Source: Devosia sp. (GTDB lineage Bacteria > Pseudomonadota > Alphaproteobacteria > Rhizobiales > Devosiaceae). From it: a DNA stretch of 9,298 nt. Made by a program: the position numbers and the translations under genes. Below are positions 1 to 5,947 of the stretch, piece after piece (the stretch's first letter is position 1; each line of letters starts with the position of its first letter). The notes below the pieces were generated by a model. That model did not search any database. It was not told where the DNA came from and saw only the letters and a list, made by a program, of their open reading frames with translations. The stretch lies in assembly GCA_028290685.1 (NCBI GenBank), contig JAQGJI010000190.1, forward strand, positions 1 through 9,298. The letters run 5' to 3'.

Positions 1-86
1 ATGTGCCAGGAGCCATCCACGATTGCCAGGTCCGGATCGTTCAGATGGGCGGCCAACCATTCGGTGGTGACGAAGGGGTTTTCCAC
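1..86 (-). CDS. sseA: 3-mercaptopyruvate/thiosulfate sulfurtransferase, N-terminal fragment (cut by window edge)
   Basis: Reading leftward from a GTG at 86-84 gives 28 codons beginning MENPFVTTEWLAAHL and continuing through NDPDLAIVDGSWH before the edge. The pattern 'F-V-T-x-W-L-A-x-H-L-x-D-P-D' followed by '(I/V)-V-D-G-S-W' is the typical start of tandem-rhodanese sulfurtransferases (SseA/TST), which move sulfur from 3-mercaptopyruvate to a thiol or cyanide acceptor in the cytoplasm. The catalytic cysteine would lie near the C-terminus, outside the window. AAGGAG at 94-99 lies 7 nt before the GTG and supports this start. The gene follows the ABC ATPase gene by 118 nt on the same strand. Only 28 residues are visible, so the family is likely but the exact substrate is not established. 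Confidence 0.75.
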   Translation of the reverse strand, partial: MENPFVTTEWLAAHLNDPDLAIVDGSWH

Positions 87-112
87 GGCGCTACTCCTTG
101 GGTGGTGCGTGC

Positions 113-141
113 AGGATGAGGCGGTGACGCGCGATAGTCAA
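113..141 (-). promoter_or_regulatory. Candidate promoter for the sulfurtransferase gene
   Basis: On the minus strand TTGACT (136-141, 5 of 6 matches to the sigma-70 -35 box) is followed after exactly 17 nt by CATCCT (113-118, 3 of 6 matches to the -10 box). Transcription would start near 105, just ahead of the Shine-Dalgarno at 94-99. The -10 match is weak, and read-through from the upstream transporter operon is the alternative. Confidence 0.3.
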
Positions 142-162
142 ATGGCGTTGCCCACTGCTGTT

Positions 163-195
163 GCGGCGAGCCGGTTCGGTGCTGAGGCTGGCCGC
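163..195 (-). terminator. Hairpin just after the ATPase stop; possible weak terminator
   Basis: GCGGC-G-AGCC (163-172) pairs with GGCT-G-GCCGC (186-195) around a 13-nt loop with one internal mismatch. It starts about 10 nt after the ATPase stop codon on the minus strand. No run of U follows, so it is not a classic intrinsic terminator. It may protect the 3' end of the mRNA or partly limit read-through into the sulfurtransferase gene. Confidence 0.3.
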
Positions 196-204
196 GAGCA
201 TGGC

Positions 205-1266
205 TCAGCCCTGGAGCACCAGCAGATCCTTGCCGGCAAGACTGATGGTGATCGGTTCGCCCCGGGCGGGGGGAACGGTACGCTGGTCGTTGAAGGTGTC
301 GAGGCTCACCATGTTGCGGCCCAGCGACACGCGCAGGCGGATGACCGAGCCAAGGAAGGTCACGTCGGCGATGGTGCCGGCAAGGGTGATGTCGTTGCCG
401 TCCCGGGCGCCAACGGCGAGCACTTCGGGGCGCAGGGTCAGGGTGACGGGGCCCTTCGCATCGGCTGGCAGAGCCGGCACTCTGGCAGCCTGGCCGTCAA
501 TGGTGACAGTTTTGGCGGCAGCGTCGGTGACAATGGCGTCGATGTTGTTGAGTTGGCCGACAAAGCTGGCGACAAAGCGGCTAGCCGGCTTGTTGTAGAT
601 TTCGTGCGGGGCGCCAAGCTGCTCGATGCTGCCGGCGTTCATGACAACAATGCGGTCGGAGATCGAAAGCGCTTCTTCCTGGTCGTGGGTGACGAACACC
701 GTGGTGATGCCGAGATCGAGCTGGATGGCGCGGATTTCCTCGCGCAGCGATACGCGGATCTTGGCGTCCAGGGCCGAGAGCGGTTCATCGAGCAGCAGCA
801 TGCGCGGGCTGGGAGCAATGGCGCGGGCCAGGGCCACGCGCTGCTGCTGGCCCCCCGACAGCTCATAGGGGTAGCGCTTTTCATAGCCGGAGAGGCCGAT
901 GAGCTTGAGCATGTCGGCGATGCGGACGCGGCGCTGCTCGGCCGGCAGGCCGGCGATCTTGAGGCCGAAGCCGATATTGTCGCCCACGGTGAGATTGGGA
1001 AACAGGGCATAGGCCTGGAACACCATGCCGAGCTGGCGCTGGTTGGGCTTGAGCGAGGTGATGTCCTGCCCGTCCACCACGATGGAGCCGGCGCTGGGGT
1101 TCTCGAAACCTGCGATCATGCGCAGAATGGTGGTCTTGCCGCACCCGGATGGGCCGAGCAGGGAAATGAACTCACCCTTGCCGAAGGCAAAACTGACGCC
1201 CTTGACAACGGTCGTGGTGCCAAAGGTCTTGGTGAGGTTCTGGACGCGAAGGAATTCGGAGGCCAT
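205..1266 (-). CDS. ABC importer ATP-binding protein (Fe3+/polyamine/phosphonate-type, 353 aa)
   Basis: This is the cytoplasmic ATPase that powers the importer encoded just upstream. The nucleotide-binding domain fills about residues 5-240: Walker A GPSGCGKT at 38-45, Q-loop Q84, signature LSGGQ at 136-140, Walker B LLLDEP at 157-162, D-loop SALD at 164-167 and switch histidine H194. The remaining ~110 residues fit the TOBE/regulatory tail of PotA-, FbpC- and PhnT-like ATPases, and 353 aa is the usual length for these. The ATG at 1266 lies 3 nt after the stop of the preceding permease, so the two are translationally linked. All catalytic motifs are intact. The substrate must be inferred from the binding protein, and the ATPase does not decide between iron, polyamine, opine or organophosphonate. 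Confidence 0.93.
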   Translation of the reverse strand: MASEFLRVQNLTKTFGTTTVVKGVSFAFGKGEFISLLGPSGCGKTTILRMIAGFENPSAGSIVVDGQDITSLKPNQRQLGMVFQAYALFPNLTVGDNIGFGLKIAGLPAEQRRVRIADMLKLIGLSGYEKRYPYELSGGQQQRVALARAIAPSPRMLLLDEPLSALDAKIRVSLREEIRAIQLDLGITTVFVTHDQEEALSISDRIVVMNAGSIEQLGAPHEIYNKPASRFVASFVGQLNNIDAIVTDAAAKTVTIDGQAARVPALPADAKGPVTLTLRPEVLAVGARDGNDITLAGTIADVTFLGSVIRLRVSLGRNMVSLDTFNDQRTVPPARGEPITISLAGKDLLVLQG

Positions 1267-1269
1267 GGG

Positions 1270-2061
1270 TCAGTCGGTCCTGGGGGAGGTGCGGGGGGCG
1301 AAACGGCCCAGCAGGTTGATCATGCCCATGGCGCCCCAGGTGATGATGAAGGAGATGATGGCAAGCGCTGCCGGCTCGTAGGCGCGGTTGGTGCCGATGC
1401 CCACCAGATAGGGGCCAAAGGCTGGACGGTTGAGCAAGCTGGCGATGGTAAATTCGCCGATGACGATGGCGAAGGTCAGAAAGGCGCCCGACAGGATGGC
1501 GACAAGGATGTTGGGCAGGATGATCTGAACAATGATCTGCCACTGGCTGGCGCCCATGATCTGGGCCGCTTCGGTGAGGGTACCGATATCGATGGTGCGC
1601 ATGCCATTGTCGACCGCCCGGTACATGTAGGGCAGGGCAAGGGTCACATAGGCGCCGGTCAGCAGGATATCGGTGCCCAGAGCACTGCCGGTGAGGGGAA
1701 TGAGCGAACTCGAATTGTAGAGCCGGATATAGCCATAAACCAGCACCAGCGCCGGGATGACCAGGGGCAGCAGGGTAATGAATTCCATGAAGGGTTTCAG
1801 CCAGGGCATGCGCAGGCGCACGAAATAGACGGCTGGCACAACAACAAGGACGCCCACCACGATGGTGCACAGCCCGATCAGCACGGAATAGCCGAAGCTG
1901 GCGGCAAAGCGCGGGTCGGCAAACACCGAGGCATAGGCATCAAAGCTGTATTCGCCGCGTCGCATGCGCAGGGAAAATTCGAACGTGGCGAGCAGGGGCA
2001 CGATGAAATAGGCCGCCCCCAGCGCGAAAATCAGCCACGCCCACAACCGGTTGTTGTTCAT
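1270..2061 (-). CDS. ABC importer inner-membrane permease, second subunit (263 aa)
   Basis: This is one of the two transmembrane subunits of the left-hand importer. It begins MNNNRLWAWLIF, with a membrane helix at about 8-28, further hydrophobic segments near 58-82, 93-112 and 133-150, and more near 180-205 and 235-255: about six helices, as in the BPD_transp_1 family. The EAA coupling loop, which contacts the ATPase, reads EAAQIMGASQW from residue 164. I chose the ATG at 2061 because it overlaps the stop of the upstream permease in an ATGA arrangement (4 nt) and begins at a proper first helix. Longer versions would add about 106 non-membrane residues translated out of frame through the neighbouring gene. 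The family resembles PotC/PhnV-like permeases. Substrate unknown. Confidence 0.9.
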   Translation of the reverse strand: MNNNRLWAWLIFALGAAYFIVPLLATFEFSLRMRRGEYSFDAYASVFADPRFAASFGYSVLIGLCTIVVGVLVVVPAVYFVRLRMPWLKPFMEFITLLPLVIPALVLVYGYIRLYNSSSLIPLTGSALGTDILLTGAYVTLALPYMYRAVDNGMRTIDIGTLTEAAQIMGASQWQIIVQIILPNILVAILSGAFLTFAIVIGEFTIASLLNRPAFGPYLVGIGTNRAYEPAALAIISFIITWGAMGMINLLGRFAPRTSPRTD

Positions 2062-2963
2062 TTCATCCACCGTTCGGCGCGATTGGCGACAACAAGGTAG
2101 ATGATATTGGCCAGCGAGGTGATCAGGATCATGCCCAGCGCCAGGGCAGCGCCCAGGCCGGGATTTTGCAGCGCATCGCCGCGGATCTGGTTGTAGAGCA
2201 GCACGGTCACGATGTTGAGGTTGGAGCCGGTAAGGGCCCATGCCGTGGCGATGGCGCCAAAGGCGTTGGCGAACAGCAGCGACAGCGTGCCCAGGAAACT
2301 GGGCCACAGGATCGGCAGCCCGATATAGCGCCAGAACTGCCATGGCGATGCGCCGAGCATCTGGGCGGCTTCGCTCCACTCCTTCTTGAGGCCATCCACG
2401 GCCGGGGCAATGATAAGGATCATCAGCGGAATCTGGAAGTAGAGATAGGTGAGGGTAAGGCCCCAGAAGCTGAGCAGGTTGAAGCCGGAGCGATAAAGAT
2501 CAAAGCCGAAAACCGTCCGCAGGATGATGGTGACCAGGCCCAGGCGCCCCAGCGTCGCAATAAAGGCAAAGGCAAGGGGGACGCCGGCAAAATTGGAGGC
2601 AACGCCGGAAAAGGTCATGACGGCGGAGCGCAGGGGTGCGGGCAGCCTGCCCCGGATGATGGCAAGGGTGATGGCCAGCCCGATGAGCGCCCCCAGAAGT
2701 GCCGAGGCGCCGGAGATGCGAATGGAAATCCAGTAGGCGGAGACGATCTGGCCGGCACCCAGGCCAACGATGTTGTCAAAGGTGAAATGACCCTGCCGGT
2801 CGGTGAAGGCAGCGCCGATCAGCGACAGGGTGGGCAGGAAGAGGAACATCACCGCGAAAACAATGAAGGGTGCGACCGCGAGCGCGTCCCAGGGGATGCG
2901 GCGAGAGTGGGGTGCGGTGTTGGTGTCGGTCATGGTACCCGGCCAGGCCTCGATGTCATCCAT
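2058..2963 (-). CDS. ABC importer inner-membrane permease, first subunit (301 aa)
   Basis: This is the other transmembrane subunit of the left-hand importer. Hydrophobic helices occur at about 27-50, 85-103, 118-137, 163-187, 213-235 and 270-295. The EAA loop begins EAAQMLGASPWQFW at residue 198, and BPD_transp_1 permeases of the PotB/PhnU type share this layout. The start is uncertain. The ATG at 2963 (MDDIEAW) lies only 11 nt after the second intergenic hairpin, whose stem holds the only GAGGA. A second ATG at 2933 (MTDTNTAPHS) would give 291 aa but lacks a well-spaced ribosome-binding site too. The 3' end overlaps the next permease by 4 nt. Paired with the next gene it would form the heterodimeric channel. 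Confidence 0.9.
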   Translation of the reverse strand: MDDIEAWPGTMTDTNTAPHSRRIPWDALAVAPFIVFAVMFLFLPTLSLIGAAFTDRQGHFTFDNIVGLGAGQIVSAYWISIRISGASALLGALIGLAITLAIIRGRLPAPLRSAVMTFSGVASNFAGVPLAFAFIATLGRLGLVTIILRTVFGFDLYRSGFNLLSFWGLTLTYLYFQIPLMILIIAPAVDGLKKEWSEAAQMLGASPWQFWRYIGLPILWPSFLGTLSLLFANAFGAIATAWALTGSNLNIVTVLLYNQIRGDALQNPGLGAALALGMILITSLANIIYLVVANRAERWMK

Positions 2964-2973
2964 TCACAGGAGT

Positions 2974-3048
2974 GTCCTCGGGCCAGACCCGAGGACCGTT
3001 CGCAACACGTGCCACGGGGAAGTGGCCCTCGGGTTCAAGCCCGAGGGC
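2974..3048. repeat. Tandem REP-like hairpins between binding-protein and permease genes
   Basis: Two perfect 9-bp stems lie in the 130-nt gap. GTCCTCGGG (2974-2982) pairs with CCCGAGGAC (2988-2996) across a 5-nt loop. GCCCTCGGG (3025-3033) pairs with CCCGAGGGC (3040-3048) across a 6-nt loop. The arms share the core CCTCGGG. A smaller stem, GCCAC/GTGGC (3011-3026), lies between and partly competes with the second. No U-run follows in either direction, so these look like mRNA-stabilising or repetitive intercistronic palindromes rather than terminators. Confidence 0.75.
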
Positions 3049-3093
3049 AGCGCCGGTGCCGGTGGAGCAGCAGTGGGTGCTACGCTGGTGTTT

Positions 3094-4203
3094 TCACTGC
3101 ACCGATGCACCCACGGTGGTGTCCCAGCCGGTGGTGATGATGGTCTTGTTGGCGTTCTGCTCTTCGATCGTGGGGAAGATCGCCTTGGCGTAGTTCTCGG
3201 CCGGGGGAAGCTTGTCCATCAAATCCTGCGGGATCACACCGGCCTCGGCCATGGCGTTGAAGCGGATGGGATGGCAATAGCCCTCGAGCCAGCCAAGCTG
3301 GCCTTCGTCCGAATAAAGATATTCCATCCAGAGCTTTGCGGCGTTCGGATGGGGTGCATGGGCCGAGATGGCCTGGACGTAGACCCCGGCAACGACGCCA
3401 TCGGAGGGGACGACCACCTCGATCGGGGGATTGCCGTTGAGGTTGTCACGGGCGGCGAGCAGGTTATAGTCCCAGTTGATGGCGATGGGCGTGGTCCCCT
3501 GGGCAATGGCAGCGGCTTCGGCGTCGACCGGAACGAAATTGCCCTTGTCGTTGAGAGCCTTGAAGAACTCAAGTCCGGCCTGGGCGCCCGTGGCAGCATC
3601 GGCGCCGCTTGACAGGCCCGCGGCATAAACCGACAGGATCGCGTTGTTGGCGGTGCGCGGATCGCCGGCCAGGGCGACCGAATTGGCGTAATCGTCCTTC
3701 ATCAGATCGGCCCACGAGGCTGGGTTCTCGCCGGTGATGATGTCCTTGTTGATGCCGAAGGCGAGCACGCCGTAATAGTCGCCATACCAGAAGCCGTCGG
3801 CATCCTTGGCATCGTCGGGGATTTCATCCCAGGTGGAGACCTTGTAGGCCTGCAGCAAGCCTTCGTCCTTGGCCTGCGGGCCAAAGGCAAGGCCGATGTC
3901 GAGCACGTCGGGCGCCTGGGGGCCGGTATTGCCGATGTTGGCGCGCACGGCTTCGAGTTCGTCGGCCGAGCCTGCATCGGGATTGAGTTCGTTGATCGTG
4001 ATGTCGGGGTATTTGGCCTTGAAGCTTTCGATCACGCCGCCGTAATTGCACCAGGAGTGGGGCAGGGCGATAACGGTCAACTGGCCCTCGGCCTTGGCCG
4101 CCTCATAGAGCGCGTCCAGATCGGCCTGGGCGAAGGCTGGGGCAGAAACGGCGAGCAGTGCGAGCATCGAAACCGATGCGGAAAGCGTCTTCTTGATGGA
4201 CAT
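3094..4203 (-). CDS. Periplasmic substrate-binding protein of ABC importer (369 aa, Fbp/PotD-like fold class)
   Basis: This is the periplasmic receptor of the left-hand importer. A Sec signal peptide is clear: positive MSIKK, hydrophobic core VSMLALLAVSA, cleavage after APAFA near residue 25. The mature part begins QADLDALYEAAKAEGQLTV, a start typical of the large family 1 extracellular binding proteins related to FbpA, PotD and PhnS. The region DGFWYGDYYGVLAFGINKD (about 136-154) is the usual hinge/substrate-cleft segment, and WDYN near 244-247 resembles a ligand-contact stretch. The only two cysteines are C52 (HSWCNYGG) and C310 (EGYCHP). The ATG at 4203 was chosen for its good signal peptide and AGGGAG (4211-4216) 7 nt upstream. 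A longer frame to 4296 adds 31 residues with no export logic. Substrate not determinable; 369 aa is a normal length. Confidence 0.9.
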   Translation of the reverse strand: MSIKKTLSASVSMLALLAVSAPAFAQADLDALYEAAKAEGQLTVIALPHSWCNYGGVIESFKAKYPDITINELNPDAGSADELEAVRANIGNTGPQAPDVLDIGLAFGPQAKDEGLLQAYKVSTWDEIPDDAKDADGFWYGDYYGVLAFGINKDIITGENPASWADLMKDDYANSVALAGDPRTANNAILSVYAAGLSSGADAATGAQAGLEFFKALNDKGNFVPVDAEAAAIAQGTTPIAINWDYNLLAARDNLNGNPPIEVVVPSDGVVAGVYVQAISAHAPHPNAAKLWMEYLYSDEGQLGWLEGYCHPIRFNAMAEAGVIPQDLMDKLPPAENYAKAIFPTIEEQNANKTIITTGWDTTVGASVQ

Positions 4204-4224
4204 GCTTGATCTCCCTGAATGGTC

Positions 4225-4260
4225 GTTCGCAGCCACCCGCAAGGGGGCGCTGCGGCGAAC
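4225..4260 (-). promoter_or_regulatory. 5'-leader hairpin upstream of the binding-protein gene
   Basis: GTTCGC (4225-4230) pairs with GCGAAC (4255-4260), and CGCA (4238-4241) pairs with TGCG (4251-4254) inside it, leaving a 7-nt one-sided bulge and a 9-nt loop. In the mRNA it ends 8 nt before the Shine-Dalgarno at 4211-4216, so it could protect the 5' region or tune initiation. The rest of the 265-nt gap to the regulator gene has a small CGGCCC/GGGCCG stem (4307-4327) and no convincing promoter. Confidence 0.35.
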
Positions 4261-4468
4261 TGGCAAGGCAAGTAGAGGGGGCGCATGACAGTGCAATGAC
4301 GGTAGCCGGCCCGCTGTATGAGGGCCGTGTCGGCGGGCACGAAGGTCCCGATTTCAACCGCTTACAAGTTTGCCTTGCCCCTCCGCATCCCCCGGTCGCG
4401 ATTGGGACAGTGCCCGTTTGTGACAGCTTCGTCCAGATGCTCCAAGCCGTGCATGCGGATTCACCGCG

Positions 4469-5485
4469 CTATTGGGGCGCGGGACCCGAACTTTCGCGCA
4501 GGACAAGCTCGACGGGCCAGAGTTCGCAGACCTGGTCGGCGGGTTTTCCGGCAAGAACCTGCAAGGCCAGATCGGCAACACGCACCCCGGCCTGACGGAT
4601 CGAGGAGCGGGTGGTGGACATGGTAGGGTACATGTTGTCGGCGTTGAGATAGGGGAAAACGTCGTCATGGGCGATCACGGACACGTCGCGCCCCATGACC
4701 AGCCCGGCCTGGCGGATGGCGCGGAAGACGCCCAGGCCCGTCATCATCGAGCCGGCAAGAAAGGCCGTCGGGGCAGGGCGGATTTCCAGCATGTTCTGGG
4801 CCAGCCGGAACGCGGCCTCGTCGGTGAACAGCGAATTGGACATCAGCGCCGGATCGAACGGCACGCCGCGGGAGGAAAGGGCGGCCAGGTAGCCGATCTC
4901 GCGATGTTCGGCAAAGGTGCGGCCCTTGACCCCGTTAAGCAAGGCGATGCGGCGGTGGCCCAGATCGAGCAGGTGTCCGGTCGCGCGTTCCATGGCGCCC
5001 GTATTGTCGATATCGAGCCAGGCGACCGGTGCGTTGATGTTGGTGCGGCCATGCAGCACGAAGGGGATTTTCAGTTCGGCCAGGAGTTCGGCGCGTTCGT
5101 CGTTGATGGTCGGGGAATGCAGGATCACCGCATCGACCTTCTGGCTCGAAGCCGCGCGCCGATAGGCGGCAACCTCGTCGGCATAGCTTTCAACAATGGT
5201 CACCAGGATATCCACCTCGTGCTCACCCAGCTTGCTGCCGAGCCCGGCCAGAAACTCGCTCATATGCGGCCCCAGTTCGTGGGCGCCGCGCAACACAAGG
5301 CCAATGGTGCTGGAGCGCCCCGTCGCCAGGCGCAAGGCGCTTGCATTGGGGCGATAGCCCAGCCGCTCGGCGGTTTCGGCGACGCGCCGGCGCGTGGCCT
5401 CATTGACTTCAGGATAGCCATTGAGCGCCCGGCTGACAGTGGTTTGCGACAGGCCCAGATGCTGGGCCAAATCCTTGAGTCTCAT
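4469..5485 (-). CDS. LacI-family transcriptional regulator (338 aa)
   Basis: This is a DNA-binding repressor expected to sense a sugar. The N-terminal helix-turn-helix starts MRLKDLAQHLGLSQTTVSRA, followed by LNGYPEVNEATRRRV and the hinge helix (RPNASALRLATGRS, about 46-58) that inserts in the minor groove of LacI-type operators. From about residue 60 (STIGLVLRG) to the end it is a periplasmic-binding-protein-like sensor domain, with the usual HLLDLGHRRIALLNG and late VELVLRESSGP segments. I chose the ATG at 5485 because it places the HTH at the very N-terminus as in the family; a GTG 26 codons upstream adds no recognisable domain. The ribosome site is poor (AAGG 12 nt upstream). The HTH resembles the rhizobial AglR (alpha-glucoside) group, which is recollection rather than a search. 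It is divergent from the sugar importer, its probable target. Confidence 0.93.
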   Translation of the reverse strand: MRLKDLAQHLGLSQTTVSRALNGYPEVNEATRRRVAETAERLGYRPNASALRLATGRSSTIGLVLRGAHELGPHMSEFLAGLGSKLGEHEVDILVTIVESYADEVAAYRRAASSQKVDAVILHSPTINDERAELLAELKIPFVLHGRTNINAPVAWLDIDNTGAMERATGHLLDLGHRRIALLNGVKGRTFAEHREIGYLAALSSRGVPFDPALMSNSLFTDEAAFRLAQNMLEIRPAPTAFLAGSMMTGLGVFRAIRQAGLVMGRDVSVIAHDDVFPYLNADNMYPTMSTTRSSIRQAGVRVADLALQVLAGKPADQVCELWPVELVLRESSGPAPQ

Positions 5486-5652
5486 GGCAGATATCGGCCT
5501 TTTAGCATGGTGCAAGCGTGTTTCGCCAGGTTCCCCGGACCACACTTTCAGGCAGCAAGCCACCTTGTATCGGCGGTCCTTGCATCCTCCTCACCGGGTA
5601 TTCAAAGCGATTTCAAATTTCGACGCAAGAGGCGAAATCGATGCCTCGGCAA

Positions 5653-5670
5653 ATGAGGTTCGTACCTCAT
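5653..5670. promoter_or_regulatory. 18-bp near-perfect palindrome, candidate operator
   Basis: ATGAGGTTCGTACCTCAT is symmetric around a central CG at 8 of 9 base-pair positions; only the pair flanking the CG breaks symmetry. It lies about 170 nt upstream of the regulator start and 285 nt upstream of the sugar-binding-protein start. It could bind the LacI protein at a second site or a different regulator. As RNA it would be a 7-bp stem with a 4-nt loop, but no U-run follows. Confidence 0.5.
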
Positions 5671-5784
5671 GCAGCGGCAGCGGGCAACCGTCATTCTTGC
5701 TCATTCAAATTGTTTAAGCTTCGGAAAACAAACGCTTTATCCCTGTTCGGCTGGTTGTCGTTCAACATTCTCCATCGCTCCCGC

Positions 5785-5813
5785 TTGACAGCGAAGCGGC
5801 GCTCTGGTTCTTT
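5785..5813 (+). promoter_or_regulatory. Candidate promoter of the sugar importer operon
   Basis: A perfect -35 box TTGACA (5785-5790) is followed after 17 nt by TTCTTT (5808-5813), a weak -10 with 2 of 6 matches to TATAAT. Transcription would start around 5820, exactly where the LacI-type palindrome lies. The -35 box, the spacing and the operator position support it; the poor -10 box is the weakness. Confidence 0.5.
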
Positions 5814-5818
5814 TTCAC

Positions 5819-5832
5819 CCAAAGCGCTTTGG
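5819..5832. promoter_or_regulatory. LacI-type operator (perfect 14-bp palindrome)
   Basis: CCAAAGCGCTTTGG is a perfect inverted repeat with the central CG and the AAxCGxTT-like core (AAAGCGCTTT) that LacI-family hinge helices recognise. It sits just downstream of the candidate -10 box, over the predicted transcription start, the classic place for repression by blocking RNA polymerase. The divergent LacI gene makes it the most probable binding site of that protein. Confidence 0.7.
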
Positions 5833-5869
5833 AGATCGGCGGAAACAGAAGCCGGCACCAGGCGTTTTT

Positions 5870-5947
5870 GGGAGGACGGATCGGGCCGGCGTCGCTTTGC
5901 GCGAGCCTGATCGTCATGCCTCCCTCTGTTTGTTTCATTCGGGAGGA
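5870..5947 (+). promoter_or_regulatory. Structured leader with alternative pairing of the ribosome-binding site
   Basis: CCTCCC (5919-5924) is exactly complementary to GGGAGG at 5870-5875 and to GGGAGG at 5941-5946, the Shine-Dalgarno of the next gene. Between them GATCGGGC (5879-5886) pairs with GCCTGATC (5905-5912) with one G-U, and GAC (5875-5877) can pair with GTC (5913-5915) to extend this hairpin towards the first GGGAG. The segment after CCTCCC is U-rich (5925-5939). The leader could therefore hold the ribosome site open or closed, or act as a leaky attenuator. The base pairs are visible; the function is inferred. Confidence 0.4.

Noticed and set aside
1..2100. A 699-codon open frame on the plus strand
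   Set aside because: It lies antisense to the ATPase and permease genes, which carry intact family motifs. The translation is G/A/D-rich without any domain, as expected from the antisense of high-GC codons.
2166..3137. A 323-codon plus-strand frame
   Set aside because: It is antisense to the first permease gene and runs across the intergenic hairpins; its low-complexity G/Q/D/R-rich translation fits a shadow frame.
4307..4327. CGGCCC/GGGCCG stem as a terminator of the LacI gene
   Set aside because: Only 6 bp, with a 9-nt loop, no U-run, and about 140 nt after the stop codon.
5486..5563. A longer N-terminus for the LacI protein starting at a GTG
   Set aside because: The extra 26 residues precede an HTH that in this family starts at the N-terminus, and no good ribosome site is seen at the GTG.
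5502..5585. A 27-codon minus-strand frame (MQGPPIQGG...) preceded by GAGGAGG, ending 17 nt before the regulator start
   Set aside because: The purine-rich stretch abuts the ATG with no spacer, which is poor for initiation, and no stalling or repeated-codon pattern is visible. A leader peptide is possible but unsupported.
4472..5656. A 394-codon plus-strand frame opposite the LacI gene
   Set aside because: The minus strand encodes a complete LacI protein with HTH, hinge and sensor domain; this frame shows no domain.
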